Below are positions 42,926-51,703 of a stretch of DNA of 64,000 nucleotides, piece by piece. This DNA is from Leptothrix cholodnii SP-6 (GTDB lineage: Bacteria; Pseudomonadota; Gammaproteobacteria; Burkholderiales; Burkholderiaceae_C), in assembly GCF_000019785.1 (NCBI RefSeq), contig NC_010524.1, forward strand, positions 2,356,001 through 2,420,000, written 5' to 3'. The stretch's first letter is position 1. Every line of letters starts with the position of its first letter. A model generated the notes under the pieces. It was given only the letters and a program-made list of their open reading frames with translations. It was not told the origin of the DNA and did not search any database. The translations under genes were made by a program, and so were the position numbers.

Positions 42926-43002
42926 TGGCCTGCCCGGAGGGGATCGAACCCCCAACCCCCGCCTTAGAAGGGCGGTGCTCTATCCAGTTGAGCTACGGGC
43001 AG
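42926..43002 (-). tRNA. tRNA-Arg (anticodon TCT)
   Basis: 77 nt on the minus strand including an encoded CCA. It folds into a full cloverleaf: acceptor CTGCCCG/CGGGCAG, D-arm GCTCAACTGGATAGAGC, anticodon stem CCGCC around CTTCTAA, and T-arm GGGGG-TTCGATC-CCCTC. Anticodon TCT reads AGA. The gene is the integration target of the island; its last 22 bp are in the right attachment repeat. Confidence 0.95.
42928..42949. repeat. Right attachment site (22-bp direct repeat)
   Basis: The tRNA-Arg 3' end, identical to 30147-30168. It keeps the tRNA intact on the integrase side. Confidence 0.9.
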
Positions 43003-43658
43003 CACGGCAGATTGCAGCGATGGGGGCCGTCCGATCCCTGTGGTCGGGGCGATGCCGTTATCGCTGCACGCCTCCAAAAATTATGGCACGGCGGGAAAGT
43101 CGCTCTCCCGGCGCCGCCGCCGCGCGCTCGACACCCGGCCACGCCCCGCCAGGTGCGGCGACAGAACCGCCACGGCAGTAGCCCGAACGCGGCATGCCGC
43201 ATTAGCGATTCTTCACGGAACAGGTCTGCCACGCGCTTTTCCATCCGCCCGAATGAAGGAAAAGACGGCTCGAACAACCCCTGTTCGCGGGATTGCATAA
43301 ACCTGGATATGGCATGGGTTGGGTCAAATCCACCACCACAACCGCGTCAATTGACCCGATCGCTGATCACTTCTGCGAGATCAGGATGGGAACAGAACCC
43401 ATTAATTACAGGTTTCATGCACCGTTACGCAGGGTCGGGTCAAGTACATGCAACAGCTCAAACATGTGCACTTCATCACACCCCCAACTTGGGTTCAGGT
43501 TGTGAGGGGTGTTCGTGAATATGGCTTACCTATTGCTGTGAAGAGGATGTGATCTGCAGGGAAATCGCACCCAAGACCCCGTTTTCAGCCTTCAGGTAAC
43601 GCCGGTGCGACGCCCGACCAGTTCGTTGATCAACCCAACCCTCGCGGGGGAGCAAACG
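43003..43658. other. Non-coding region upstream of the secreted-protein pair
   Basis: About 650 bp of lower G+C with no credible gene. It holds GGGTCAA (43321-43327), TTGACCC (43351-43357) and a third GGGTCAA (43437-43443). A stem at 43478-43512 pairs ACACCCC with GGGGTGT and CAAC with GTTG. It may be a long regulated leader or promoter region for 43659. Confidence 0.5.
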
Positions 43659-45062
43659 ATGATGAAACTTTCCGTCCTGGCTCAAGCGGCCATTCTGGGA
43701 TTGAGTCTGATGACCCAGTCTCTGCAGGCTCAAGTCTGCCTGGCTGACAGCACCAAACCGTTCAGTGCCGGCGCACCGGGCGCCCTGCCCGGTTTCGCAC
43801 CGAACGGTTTTGCCGAATTCGTCGTCGACTCGGAAGGCTATGGCCTGGTGCTGTGCAACGACCCGGCCTACTGCTTCTTCGACCCGGTCATCGCCGGCAA
43901 CGCCTTCTCCGAAGAGACCGGCCTGGGCGGTGAAACCTTCTGGTTCCTGGCCGACAGCGTGACCACCACCACCGGCCCGGCGGCGATCGACGCGCTGCTG
44001 GTGATGGGCGTCGAAGCCGCCTTCGCCGTCGAGGAGCCCACCGCCGGCCTGAACTTCCCGTTCACCCGCCTGCGCACCCGCATCGACGTCAATGCCGTTG
44101 GTCAGTACAAGCTCGAACACCCGTGGGGCGAGCGCAATTTCACCGTCAGCTCGATCGTCGACGCCACCGGCCGCCCTGAAGCCAAGGAAATCAACGAAAC
44201 CATCGACATCGAGTTCCGCCCCAACGCCGGCGGCCAACGCGGTTCGATCGGCCCGTGGCTGCGCTGGACGGCACCTGGCGACCCGGGTTACGTGCCCGGA
44301 GAAGCGCTGGCCCCGGCCGGCTACCTGGGTGACGGCCCGACCACCCCGCACACCGTGGTCGGCAGCCCCTGCGGCCGCAACCACGTGCGCATCAGCGCCA
44401 CCAACCTGGCGGGCACCGCCGGCCTGGCGATCGATCCGGGTGACGCCGACGGCGACGGCTCCGAGTTCAGCGTGACCAACCGCCTGTTCACCGTGCAGGG
44501 CAAGCTGGCGGCGTTCACCTCCACGCCGCTGAACCTGCCCGGCATCACCTACTCGCGCGCCCTGCTGCCCGCCGGTGGCACCGAAACGCGCCTGAACGTG
44601 TTCGCCGAAGCACCGTCGACCGCGATCGTCACCACCACCAACCCGAACGGCGGCGCCGACCTGACCCTGGCGACCGACAACACCGGCCGCTACTTCAGCT
44701 CGACGATCCTGAACGTGCCGGTGCCGCTCGCCGTATCGGTGAACGCGATCGCCCCGGTGTTCGGCGGCACGCTGAGCACCGCCAGCAAGCCGGTGACCGA
44801 CGAAGTCAACATCACCGCCGCGCAGGCCACCTGCACGATCGCCGCACCCAAGGTCTGCAGCCTGACCGTGTCCGCCAACTCGAGCGACCGCGCAGCCGTG
44901 GCTGACGGCGGCCCGACGCTGACGCTGACCTTCCAGAACCAGACGCTGAGCGCCGACGTGCCCCTGACCCTCAACAGCCTGTCCGTGCTGCCTGCTGCCG
45001 TGACCGTGCGCTCCGACAAGGGCGGTACGGCCACCAAGGCCATCACCGTCGTCAACCAATAA
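43659..45062 (+). CDS. Secreted protein with a CFFDP-type domain (family A)
   Basis: 467 residues with a signal peptide (AILGLSLMTQSLQAQ). Residues 20-250 share a domain with the next protein: LCNDPAYCFFDP, GGETFWF, FTRLRTRIDVN, EINETIDIEFRPN and HTVVGSPCGRNHVRISATNL. The C-terminal 200 residues are beta-rich with Ig-like character. I do not recognise the family. The Cys pairs suggest disulfides in the periplasm or outside. ATG 43659 follows GGGGGAG. No anchor or sortase signal is visible. Confidence 0.7.
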   Translation: MMKLSVLAQAAILGLSLMTQSLQAQVCLADSTKPFSAGAPGALPGFAPNGFAEFVVDSEGYGLVLCNDPAYCFFDPVIAGNAFSEETGLGGETFWFLADSVTTTTGPAAIDALLVMGVEAAFAVEEPTAGLNFPFTRLRTRIDVNAVGQYKLEHPWGERNFTVSSIVDATGRPEAKEINETIDIEFRPNAGGQRGSIGPWLRWTAPGDPGYVPGEALAPAGYLGDGPTTPHTVVGSPCGRNHVRISATNLAGTAGLAIDPGDADGDGSEFSVTNRLFTVQGKLAAFTSTPLNLPGITYSRALLPAGGTETRLNVFAEAPSTAIVTTTNPNGGADLTLATDNTGRYFSSTILNVPVPLAVSVNAIAPVFGGTLSTASKPVTDEVNITAAQATCTIAAPKVCSLTVSANSSDRAAVADGGPTLTLTFQNQTLSADVPLTLNSLSVLPAAVTVRSDKGGTATKAITVVNQ

Positions 45063-45079
45063 ACCGGGAGTCCATACCC

Positions 45080-47605
45080 ATGAAACGCACTCTGCTGGCA
45101 CTCCTCGCCGTCACGGCACTCGACATGTTCGCCGCCCAGGCCGCCATGGCCCAGGCCGCATCCTGCGCCCTGGCCAACGGCGGCAACGGCGCGAGCCCGA
45201 TCTCGACCGGCCCGACCAACACGCTCAACGGCTTTTCCACCTTCGTGGCCAGCGGCGGCACCGCGCTCGAGCTGTGCACCGACCCGGCCTTCTGCTTCTT
45301 CGACCCGGTGGTCGAAGGCAACCTGTTCTCCGAGCAGATCGGCACCGGCGGCGAATCGTTCTGGTACTCGGCCGATGCCTTCATCGTCGGCAACAACGGC
45401 CTGACGGTGAACTACATCACCGCCGCCGAAGCGGCCTTCGCCACCGAAGAGCCGGTGCCGGGCGGCCAGTTCAGCTTCACCCGCCTGCGCATCCGCATCG
45501 ACGTGCCCCAGCCCGGCATCTACACCCTGGTTCACCCCTACGGTGAGAAGCAGTGGACGGTGGACGTGGTCGACGTCGGCAACGAGATCAACGAGACGCT
45601 CGACATCAGCTTCACGCCCAACCTGGCGCAGTCGTCGTCGTTCAACGCCGTCGGCCCGTTCCTGCAGTGGGATGCCACCGCACCGGCAGCACCGGCCGGT
45701 TTCATCGGTGACTTCAACGTCGGCCACACGGTCACCGGCAGCCCCTGCAACACCAACTTCATCCGCCTGAGCGGCACCAACCTCGACGGCACGCCGATCG
45801 CAGGCGGCATCGACGGCAGCGGTGCCGATGCGCTCGAAAGCACCGAGTTCTTCGTGCAGGGCAAGATCTTCACCGGCCTGTTCCGTGCGCCGCTGGCCGT
45901 GCAACGTGCCACCTTCAACCGCTCCGACGCGGCTGACGCGCAGCTCGAGGTGTTCGCCACCGTGCCGGGCGGCATCGCCACCACCGCGGTGAGCGTGGCT
46001 GAAACCGGCACCCCGGTGCGCCTGCTGGCACCCGCGGCACTGGCCGGCAACGTGGTCGACGGCTTCTTTGCCAGCGCCGCACTGAGCACGGCCAACCCGG
46101 CGGCGATGCCCAACTCGGTGGCCGTGACGGCTGCCGACACCGCCGCCGTGGCCGGCGCCCTGCCGACCACGCTGCTGGTCAAGGCGGTCGACAACGTCGT
46201 CATCACCCAGGCCGACTACGACGTCGCCGCCAAGGTGCTGACCGTCAACGCCACCTCCAGCGACACCCGTGCCGGTGGCCCGCTGCTGACGGTGTACGAG
46301 ACGCAATCGCCGGTCGGCATCGCACAGACGACCAACGCCCCGCCGTTCCAGGTGACGGTGGTGTCGGCTTCGGGCGGCACCGCCACCGCGACGGTGAACG
46401 TGGTTGCCACGCCGCTGCCGCTGGCCCCCACCGCCCTGAGCGGCACGGCCTCGGCGTTCAACAGCGTCAGCCTGAGCTGGACCGACGGCTCCACCAACGA
46501 AGCCGGTTTCCGCATCAAGCGCAACGGCGTGGTGGTCGGCACGGTCGGCCCCAACGTGACCACGTTCGTCAACAACACCGGCGTGATCGAGAACACCGCC
46601 TACAACTACGAGGTGGTGGCCTACAACGCCGCCGGCGAGTCGGAAGCGGCAGCGGTTTCGGTGTCGACCCCGGTGGCGCCGCTGAATGCACCGGCCGTGA
46701 CCTCGCTGATCGCCCTGAGCAACAGCTCGGTGCGCATCAACTGGGCCGACAACTCGAACAACGAGGCGGGTTTCCGCGTCGTGCGCACCCGCACCGACGT
46801 GGCCAGCGCGCCGGTGACCACGCAGCTCGCCGCCGGCGTGATCACGCTGACGCAGACCGGCCTGGTGGCGGGCGCCACCTACTCGTACCAGGTGGTGGCT
46901 TTCCGCACGCCGGCCAACTCGACCACCGAGCAGACCTCCGCGTCGGCCGAGTCGACGATCGCCGTGCCGCTGGGTGCCACGCTGAACGCCCCGTCGGGCC
47001 TGGCGACCACGCGCCTGTCGGGCACCTCGGTGCGCCTGCTGTGGGCCGACCAGTCGAGCCTGGAGACGGGTTACCGCGTGCAGCGTTCGACCGCCACCGT
47101 GAACGCCACCACCGGCGTCACGACGGCCGGCGCCACGTTCGCGACCACCACCTCGCCCAACGGCAACATCGCGGCCAACGCCACCCTGTACAACAACACG
47201 GGCCTGGCGCAGAACACGATGTACACCTACCGGGTGAACGCGGTGGACGGCACGACCCAGGGCCCGACCGCGCAGATCTTCTACTACAGCGGCACGCTGC
47301 CGACGGTGAGCGGAACCGGCACCAACGCCACCACCGTGGTGGGCCGTGTCGTGCCGCGCTGGACGCGCAGCACCAACGTCGCGGTGGCCGGCTACACGCT
47401 GCAGCGCTGCACGTTGAACAACACGACCGTCTGCACGGCCGCCGGCCCCTGGACCGACATCAACATCGCCGGTCGCAACACCAACCTGTACAACGACGAC
47501 GGTCTGGTCACCGGTCGCCGCTACAGCTATCGCATCCGCACGGTCAACGCCGCGATCAACCAGGCGGGCAACTACTCGGCCATCTTCAGCGCGCTGGCAC
47601 GCTGA
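45080..47605 (+). CDS. Secreted protein with CFFDP-type domain and fibronectin III-like repeats (family B)
   Basis: 841 residues with a signal peptide (MFAAQAAMAQAA). The N-terminal 230 residues match the upstream protein (LCTDPAFCFFDP, GGESFWYSAD, FTRLRIRID, EINETLDISFTPN, HTVTGSPCNTNFIRLSGTNL). Four fibronectin III-like repeats follow, near 448-535, 535-632, 633-740 and 740-841, with the typical W..N..E.GFR and Y.Y.V.A. words. It is likely exported and may bind a surface or polymer. The start is 17 bp after the first gene, so they form an operon that ends in a strong terminator. Confidence 0.78.
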   Translation: MKRTLLALLAVTALDMFAAQAAMAQAASCALANGGNGASPISTGPTNTLNGFSTFVASGGTALELCTDPAFCFFDPVVEGNLFSEQIGTGGESFWYSADAFIVGNNGLTVNYITAAEAAFATEEPVPGGQFSFTRLRIRIDVPQPGIYTLVHPYGEKQWTVDVVDVGNEINETLDISFTPNLAQSSSFNAVGPFLQWDATAPAAPAGFIGDFNVGHTVTGSPCNTNFIRLSGTNLDGTPIAGGIDGSGADALESTEFFVQGKIFTGLFRAPLAVQRATFNRSDAADAQLEVFATVPGGIATTAVSVAETGTPVRLLAPAALAGNVVDGFFASAALSTANPAAMPNSVAVTAADTAAVAGALPTTLLVKAVDNVVITQADYDVAAKVLTVNATSSDTRAGGPLLTVYETQSPVGIAQTTNAPPFQVTVVSASGGTATATVNVVATPLPLAPTALSGTASAFNSVSLSWTDGSTNEAGFRIKRNGVVVGTVGPNVTTFVNNTGVIENTAYNYEVVAYNAAGESEAAAVSVSTPVAPLNAPAVTSLIALSNSSVRINWADNSNNEAGFRVVRTRTDVASAPVTTQLAAGVITLTQTGLVAGATYSYQVVAFRTPANSTTEQTSASAESTIAVPLGATLNAPSGLATTRLSGTSVRLLWADQSSLETGYRVQRSTATVNATTGVTTAGATFATTTSPNGNIAANATLYNNTGLAQNTMYTYRVNAVDGTTQGPTAQIFYYSGTLPTVSGTGTNATTVVGRVVPRWTRSTNVAVAGYTLQRCTLNNTTVCTAAGPWTDINIAGRNTNLYNDDGLVTGRRYSYRIRTVNAAINQAGNYSAIFSALAR

Positions 47606-47637
47606 TCGATCGATCGATTGATCCTTGAAAGAGGCTT

Positions 47638-47668
47638 GGGCCGCGGGGGCAACCCCGCGGCCCTTTTT
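47638..47668 (+). terminator. Strong rho-independent terminator
   Basis: An 11-bp perfect stem (47638-47648 with 47653-47663), GCAA tetraloop and five T (47664-47668), 33 bp after the stop of the fibronectin-repeat gene. Confidence 0.92.
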
Positions 47669-47726
47669 GCGATCGAAATCACGAAAACAGGGCCACCGGG
47701 CGCGATCGGCTAAGCTCGCGCCCTCG

Positions 47727-47808
47727 TTCCTTGCTGGGGGTGCTGGCCTTGTGCCGGCTGAGAAAGTCCCTTCGAACCTGACTGAGGTAATCCTCGCGCA
47801 GGGAAGCA
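47727..47808 (+). ncRNA. TPP riboswitch (THI element)
   Basis: Conserved blocks are in order: GGGGGTGCTGG (47736), GGCTGAGAAAG (47756), CCCTTCGAACCTGA (47768), GAGGTAATCCTC (47784) and GCGCAGGGAAGC (47796). Thiamine diphosphate binding would repress the downstream transporter gene, about 70 bp further on. The intervening 47809-47860 probably holds the expression platform. Confidence 0.93.
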
Positions 47809-47877
47809 TGGCGCGGAGCCCCGCCTTCCTGCGGCGCGCCGCCCTGCTGACCTGCCATCTTCACAACGGTGAACCCG

Positions 47878-49167
47878 ATGGCCGATACACACACTTCGAT
47901 TTCTTCTTCCCGCCCGCTCGATGCGTCGCAGCGGGTCTTCGGCCTGCGCGACCACGCCTCGCTCTGGTTCAGCCTGGGCGTGGGCCTGCTGGTGATGCAG
48001 GTCGGCGCCTACCTGGTGCCGGCGATGGGTACGCAGGCGGCGCTGTTCGCGATTCTGGTCGGCTCGATCGTCGGCGCCGGCCTGCTGGCCTGGGTGGCGC
48101 AGATCGGCTGCGAGCGCGGCCTGTCGAGCGCGGCGCTGATCAGCCAGACGCTGGGCAGCCGTTTCGCCCGCCTGCCGGTGATCCTCAACATCGTGCAGCT
48201 GCTCGGCTGGACCGCCTTCGAGCTGGTGGTGATGCGCGACGGCAGCGCCGCGATCGTCAAGCAGCTCACCGGCGTCGACGCCGCCTGGGTGCCGTATGCC
48301 GCCACGCTGCTGCTGGGCGGCCTGCTGCTGGCGCTGGCGCGCGGCTCGATGGTCAGGCTGGTGCGGCGTTTCGTCGGCCGCTACGGCCTGCCGCTGGTGA
48401 TCGCCTCGCTGGTCTGGCTGACGGTCCAGTTCGTGCTGGCCGCGCAGGCGCAGGGCTTCGAGGCCTTCTGGCAGCGCCCCGGCAACGGCTCGATGAGCAC
48501 CATCGCCGCGGTCGACCTGGTGATGGCGATGCCGGTGTCGTGGCTGCCGCTGGTGGCCGACTACGCGCGCTACGGCAAGTCCGGCCTCAGTGCCCGCCGC
48601 GGCACCTGGATCGGCTACGCGATCGCCAACACCTGGTGCTACGCGCTGGGCGTGCTGGTGGTCAGCACCGCGCAGCCCGGCCTGGACCTGGTGACGACGC
48701 TGCTGCTGGCGCAAGGCGGCCTGATCGCGCTGGGCCTGATCCTGATCGACGAGATGGACAACGCCTACGGCGACGTGCACTCGGGCGCGGTGTCGCTGAA
48801 CTTCCTGCGACCGGGCACCAGCGTGTCGAGCTGGGGCATGGTGATGGCGGGGGTGTCGGTGGCGGCGGCGATGGTGCTGCCGATGCACAGCCTCGAGCCC
48901 TTCCTGCTGATGCTCAGCTCGGTGTTCGTGCCGCTGTTCGGCGTGGTGATCTCGCAGCTGGCCGCACAAGGCCGCAGCCGCGAGGTCGCGATCGCCTGGG
49001 GCCCGGCGGCGGTCTGGCTGCTGGGCATCGCGGTGTTCCACCTCAGCCCGAAGATCGCGCCGGCGCTGGGTTCGGCCATCCCCGCGCTGGTGGTGACGCT
49101 GGCCGTGGGCAGCCTGCTGCGTTCGCGCGGCCACGACGGCCCGGTGCCGTCGGTCAGCGGCGCCTGA
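47878..49167 (+). CDS. cytX: CytX-type hydroxymethylpyrimidine transporter (NCS1 family)
   Basis: About 429 residues with twelve TM helices of the cytosine/purine permease family (LRDHASLWFSLGVGLLVMQVGAYLVPAMG; PVSWLPLVADYARYGKS; DEMDNAYGDVHSGAVS). CytX proteins are linked to thiamine salvage and are thought to import hydroxymethylpyrimidine. The TPP riboswitch upstream and the converging thiM-thiE-thiD genes support this. ATG 47878; a GTG three codons earlier is possible. Confidence 0.9.
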   Translation: MADTHTSISSSRPLDASQRVFGLRDHASLWFSLGVGLLVMQVGAYLVPAMGTQAALFAILVGSIVGAGLLAWVAQIGCERGLSSAALISQTLGSRFARLPVILNIVQLLGWTAFELVVMRDGSAAIVKQLTGVDAAWVPYAATLLLGGLLLALARGSMVRLVRRFVGRYGLPLVIASLVWLTVQFVLAAQAQGFEAFWQRPGNGSMSTIAAVDLVMAMPVSWLPLVADYARYGKSGLSARRGTWIGYAIANTWCYALGVLVVSTAQPGLDLVTTLLLAQGGLIALGLILIDEMDNAYGDVHSGAVSLNFLRPGTSVSSWGMVMAGVSVAAAMVLPMHSLEPFLLMLSSVFVPLFGVVISQLAAQGRSREVAIAWGPAAVWLLGIAVFHLSPKIAPALGSAIPALVVTLAVGSLLRSRGHDGPVPSVSGA

Positions 49168-49190
49168 CACGCTGCCGCCTCGACCGGAAC

Positions 49191-49216
49191 GGGCGCCCTG
49201 GTGGCGCCCTTTTTTT
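49191..49216 (+). terminator. Rho-independent terminator of cytX
   Basis: GGGCGCC (49191-49197), loop CTGGT, GGCGCCC (49203-49209), then seven T. It can work for cytX; the leftward thiD transcript ends at 49233 nearby. Confidence 0.9.
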
Positions 49217-49232
49217 CGCCTGCTTTTCCGGC

Positions 49233-50117
49233 TCAGGCGCCGATCGGCAGCCGATGCGTCGCCACCGGCGCATGGCCGTGGTTCAGCGGGCCGTGGCCGG
49301 CGCCGGTGCGCACCGCCGCACCCGCAGCGATGGCGCCGAGGATGTAGCGGCGCGCCGCCTGCACCGCCTCGGCCAGGTCCAGCCCCAGCCCCAGCGCCAG
49401 ATGGCAGGCGACAGCGCTCGACAGCGTGCAGCCCGTGCCGTGCACGTTGCGGCTGGCGATGCGCGCGCTTTCGAGCCGCAGCGGCGCGGCATCGGGCCCA
49501 CTCAGCAGCAGGTCCTGCACCCGCTCGCCGGCCAGGTGGCCGCCCTTGAGCAGCACCGCCGGCGCGCCCAGCGCCAGCAGCGCACGGGCGGCATCTTCGA
49601 GTGCGTCGATGCCGCCGATCGGCCGGCCGAGCAGCAGTTCAGCCTCGTCGAGATTGGGCGTGATCAGCGTGACGAGCGGGAACAGCTCGGCCACCAGCAC
49701 CGCCACGGTCTCCGCGGCGATCAGGCGATCACCGCTGGTGGCCACCATCACCGGGTCGAGCACCACCTGTTTCAGGCCGTGGCGGCGGATCGCTGCAGCC
49801 ACCACACGCACCACGGCCGGGTCGTGCAGCATGCCGATCTTGACCGCGTCGACGCCGATGTCCTCGACCACGGCGTCGATCTGCGCCGCCAGCACCTCGG
49901 CCGGCAGCGCATGGATGGCGCGCACGCCGACGGTGTTCTGCGCCGTGATCGCGGTGATCGCGGTCATGCCGAAACAGCCGAGCGCCGACATCGTCTTGAG
50001 GTCGGCCTGGATGCCGGCACCGCCGCCGCTGTCGGAGCCGGCGATGCTGAGCACGCGGGCGTAACGATGGGTGGGCACGATCTCGGTCGGCGTGGCGGGG
50101 GGCATGGCAGTGTTCAT
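49233..50117 (-). CDS. thiD: Hydroxymethylpyrimidine/phosphomethylpyrimidine kinase
   Basis: About 294 residues of the ribokinase fold. It has [21 protein letters not shown] at the N-terminus, [24 protein letters not shown] and the anion-hole motif [12 protein letters not shown]. It phosphorylates HMP to HMP-P and HMP-PP for thiamine synthesis. The ATG at 50115-50117 overlaps the thiE stop; a second ATG is four codons in. Third gene of thiM-thiE-thiD. Confidence 0.94.
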   Translation of the reverse strand: MNTAMPPATPTEIVPTHRYARVLSIAGSDSGGGAGIQADLKTMSALGCFGMTAITAITAQNTVGVRAIHALPAEVLAAQIDAVVEDIGVDAVKIGMLHDPAVVRVVAAAIRRHGLKQVVLDPVMVATSGDRLIAAETVAVLVAELFPLVTLITPNLDEAELLLGRPIGGIDALEDAARALLALGAPAVLLKGGHLAGERVQDLLLSGPDAAPLRLESARIASRNVHGTGCTLSSAVACHLALGLGLDLAEAVQAARRYILGAIAAGAAVRTGAGHGPLNHGHAPVATHRLPIGA

Positions 50118-50776
50118 GACGGGCGGGAATTCGATTCGGATTCGATGCAGCCGGCCAGTTCGGCGGCTGCGGCGCGGGGGTCGGCGGCGGCGCAGATGGC
50201 GCTGACCACCGCCAGGCTGTCGGCGCCGTGGCGCAGCACGGCGCGGGCGTTGTGTGCGCCGATGCCGCCGATGGCCACCAGCGGCAGCCGGGTGGCGGCA
50301 CGGATCGCCGCCAGGCCTTCGAGGCCCAGCGCGGCAGCCGCATCGGCCTTGGTGGCGGTGGCGAAGACGGGGCTGACGCCGAGGTAGTCGACCCCGGCCG
50401 GCGCCGCCAGCAGGTCGGCCATCGACTCGATCGACAGGCCGACGAGGGCGTCGGGCAGCCACAGCCGCACGTCGGCCACCGACAGGTCGCTCTGGCCGAC
50501 GTGCAGGCCGTCGGCGCCGACCACCAGCGCGATGTCGAGCCGGTCGTTGATGACCAGCGGCACACCCGCCGACGCGGTCAGCGCCTGGATGGCGCGGGCG
50601 CGTTCGACGAAGGCGCGGCTGTCGAGCTTTTTCTCGCGCAGCTGCACCATCCCGACACCGCCTTGCAGCGCCGCGCTCACCACCTCGACCAGCGTGCGTG
50701 GCGCGCACAGCGAGCCGTCGGTGACCAGGCACAGCGCGTGGCGAGGCTGCCAGCGCGTGGGCAGTCGATCAGCCAT
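50114..50776 (-). CDS. thiE: Thiamine-phosphate synthase
   Basis: 220 residues, TIM barrel. Motifs are [52 protein letters not shown] and [12 protein letters not shown]. It joins HMP-PP and thiazole phosphate to give thiamine phosphate. It overlaps thiM by 8 bp and thiD by 4 bp. Confidence 0.94.
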   Translation of the reverse strand: MADRLPTRWQPRHALCLVTDGSLCAPRTLVEVVSAALQGGVGMVQLREKKLDSRAFVERARAIQALTASAGVPLVINDRLDIALVVGADGLHVGQSDLSVADVRLWLPDALVGLSIESMADLLAAPAGVDYLGVSPVFATATKADAAAALGLEGLAAIRAATRLPLVAIGGIGAHNARAVLRHGADSLAVVSAICAAADPRAAAAELAGCIESESNSRPS

Positions 50777-51605
50777 GCACGGTCATCTTCAGGCGGGCGC
50801 GGAAGGTGGCATCGTCGAGCAGCTGCAGGCCGTCGAGCAGCTTGACCTGCAGCGAGCCGACACCATTGCCCGCCGCGATCACCTGTTCGGCGGCCCATTC
50901 ACCGACCACGCCGAGGTAGGCCATCGCCGCGGTGGTGGCGCGCCAGGCGTCGGGCTGCACGGCCGCGAATGCGCCGATCATCGCGGTGGCCGAGCAGCCC
51001 ACGCCGGTGATGCGCGTCATCCACGGGTGGCCGTTGGACAGCGTCGCCCAGCGCCCCAGTGCATCGACCACGTGGTCGTCGGCACCGCTGACGCAGACCA
51101 CCGAGCCGATGCGGCGCGACAGCGTCTGCGCGGCCGCCACCGCATCGTTGGACGACAGGGTGCTGTCGACTCCCCGCGTGGGCGCGCCCAGCCCGGCCAC
51201 GCTCAGCACCTCGGAGCCGTTGCCGCGGATCACGGTGGGCGCGCCGGCCGCGAGCAGGCCCGACAGGGCGCGGTTGCGATAGGCGGTGGCGCCGGCGCCG
51301 ACCGGGTCGAGCACGACCGGGATGCCGCGCGCACGCGCGGCACGCCGCGCCTTGTGCATCGACTCGACCCACGCCGGCTCGAGCGTGCCGATGTTGAGCA
51401 CCAGCGCCTGCGCGATGCCGGCCATGTCGGCCACCTCGTCATGCGCATGCGCCATCACCGGCGCTGCGCCCAGCGCCAGCAGCACGTTGGCGTTGAAGTT
51501 CATCACCACGAAATTGGTGATGCTGTGCACCAGCGGCGACTGGGCGCGCACGGCAAGCACGTCGGCCCAGAGGTCGGCGGCGGTCAGGGGGGCGGCGAGG
51601 GACAT
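50769..51605 (-). CDS. thiM: Hydroxyethylthiazole kinase
   Basis: 278 residues. It has [49 protein letters not shown] and the catalytic region [15 protein letters not shown]. It salvages the thiazole alcohol by phosphorylation. First gene of the leftward thiM-thiE-thiD operon; no TPP riboswitch is visible in the 99 bp upstream. ATG 51605 is chosen on homology. Confidence 0.94.
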   Translation of the reverse strand: MSLAAPLTAADLWADVLAVRAQSPLVHSITNFVVMNFNANVLLALGAAPVMAHAHDEVADMAGIAQALVLNIGTLEPAWVESMHKARRAARARGIPVVLDPVGAGATAYRNRALSGLLAAGAPTVIRGNGSEVLSVAGLGAPTRGVDSTLSSNDAVAAAQTLSRRIGSVVCVSGADDHVVDALGRWATLSNGHPWMTRITGVGCSATAMIGAFAAVQPDAWRATTAAMAYLGVVGEWAAEQVIAAGNGVGSLQVKLLDGLQLLDDATFRARLKMTVHG

Positions 51606-51665
51606 GGCAGTTCGGAGATGGCGCGTGCCGGGCACGGGGCCGCCATTCTGCGGCATGTGCTCGGC

Positions 51666-51683
51666 GCCTGATGCCGATCAGGC
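51666..51683 (-). terminator. Hairpin after the rhamnulokinase gene
   Basis: GCCTGAT (51666-51672), loop GCCG, ATCAGGC (51677-51683), about 20 bp beyond the rhaK stop on the minus strand. No U-run follows, so termination is uncertain. Confidence 0.35.
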
Positions 51684-51703
51684 CGTGCGGTCGAATCGGG
51701 GAT

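Larger units (their letters stand above)
30147..42949. mobile_element. tRNA-Arg-integrated element (integrative element or phage satellite)
   Basis: A 12.8-kb segment bounded by a 22-bp exact direct repeat of the tRNA-Arg 3' end. The tyrosine integrase gene sits at the right end next to the intact tRNA. Contents are integrase, AlpA-like regulator, SSB-like protein, PriCT-2/Toprim/AAA replication protein, an HK97 gp10-like protein and many small unknown genes, nearly all leftward with 1-4 bp overlaps. There are no terminase, portal, major capsid, tail-tape or lysis genes and no conjugation genes. This fits a replicating integrative element or phage satellite, or a decayed prophage. Confidence 0.88.

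Noticed and set aside
30147..42949. Complete prophage
   Set aside because: No terminase, portal, major capsid, tape-measure, tail or lysis gene could be found; one gp10-like gene is not enough.
42925..43518. Rightward 197-residue open frame starting in the tRNA
   Set aside because: Its first 30 residues are the antisense of tRNA-Arg, a common false protein; the rest has no coding character.
51606..51703. Possible TPP riboswitch upstream of thiM
   Set aside because: The conserved CTGAGA and GAACCTGA blocks are absent on the minus strand here.
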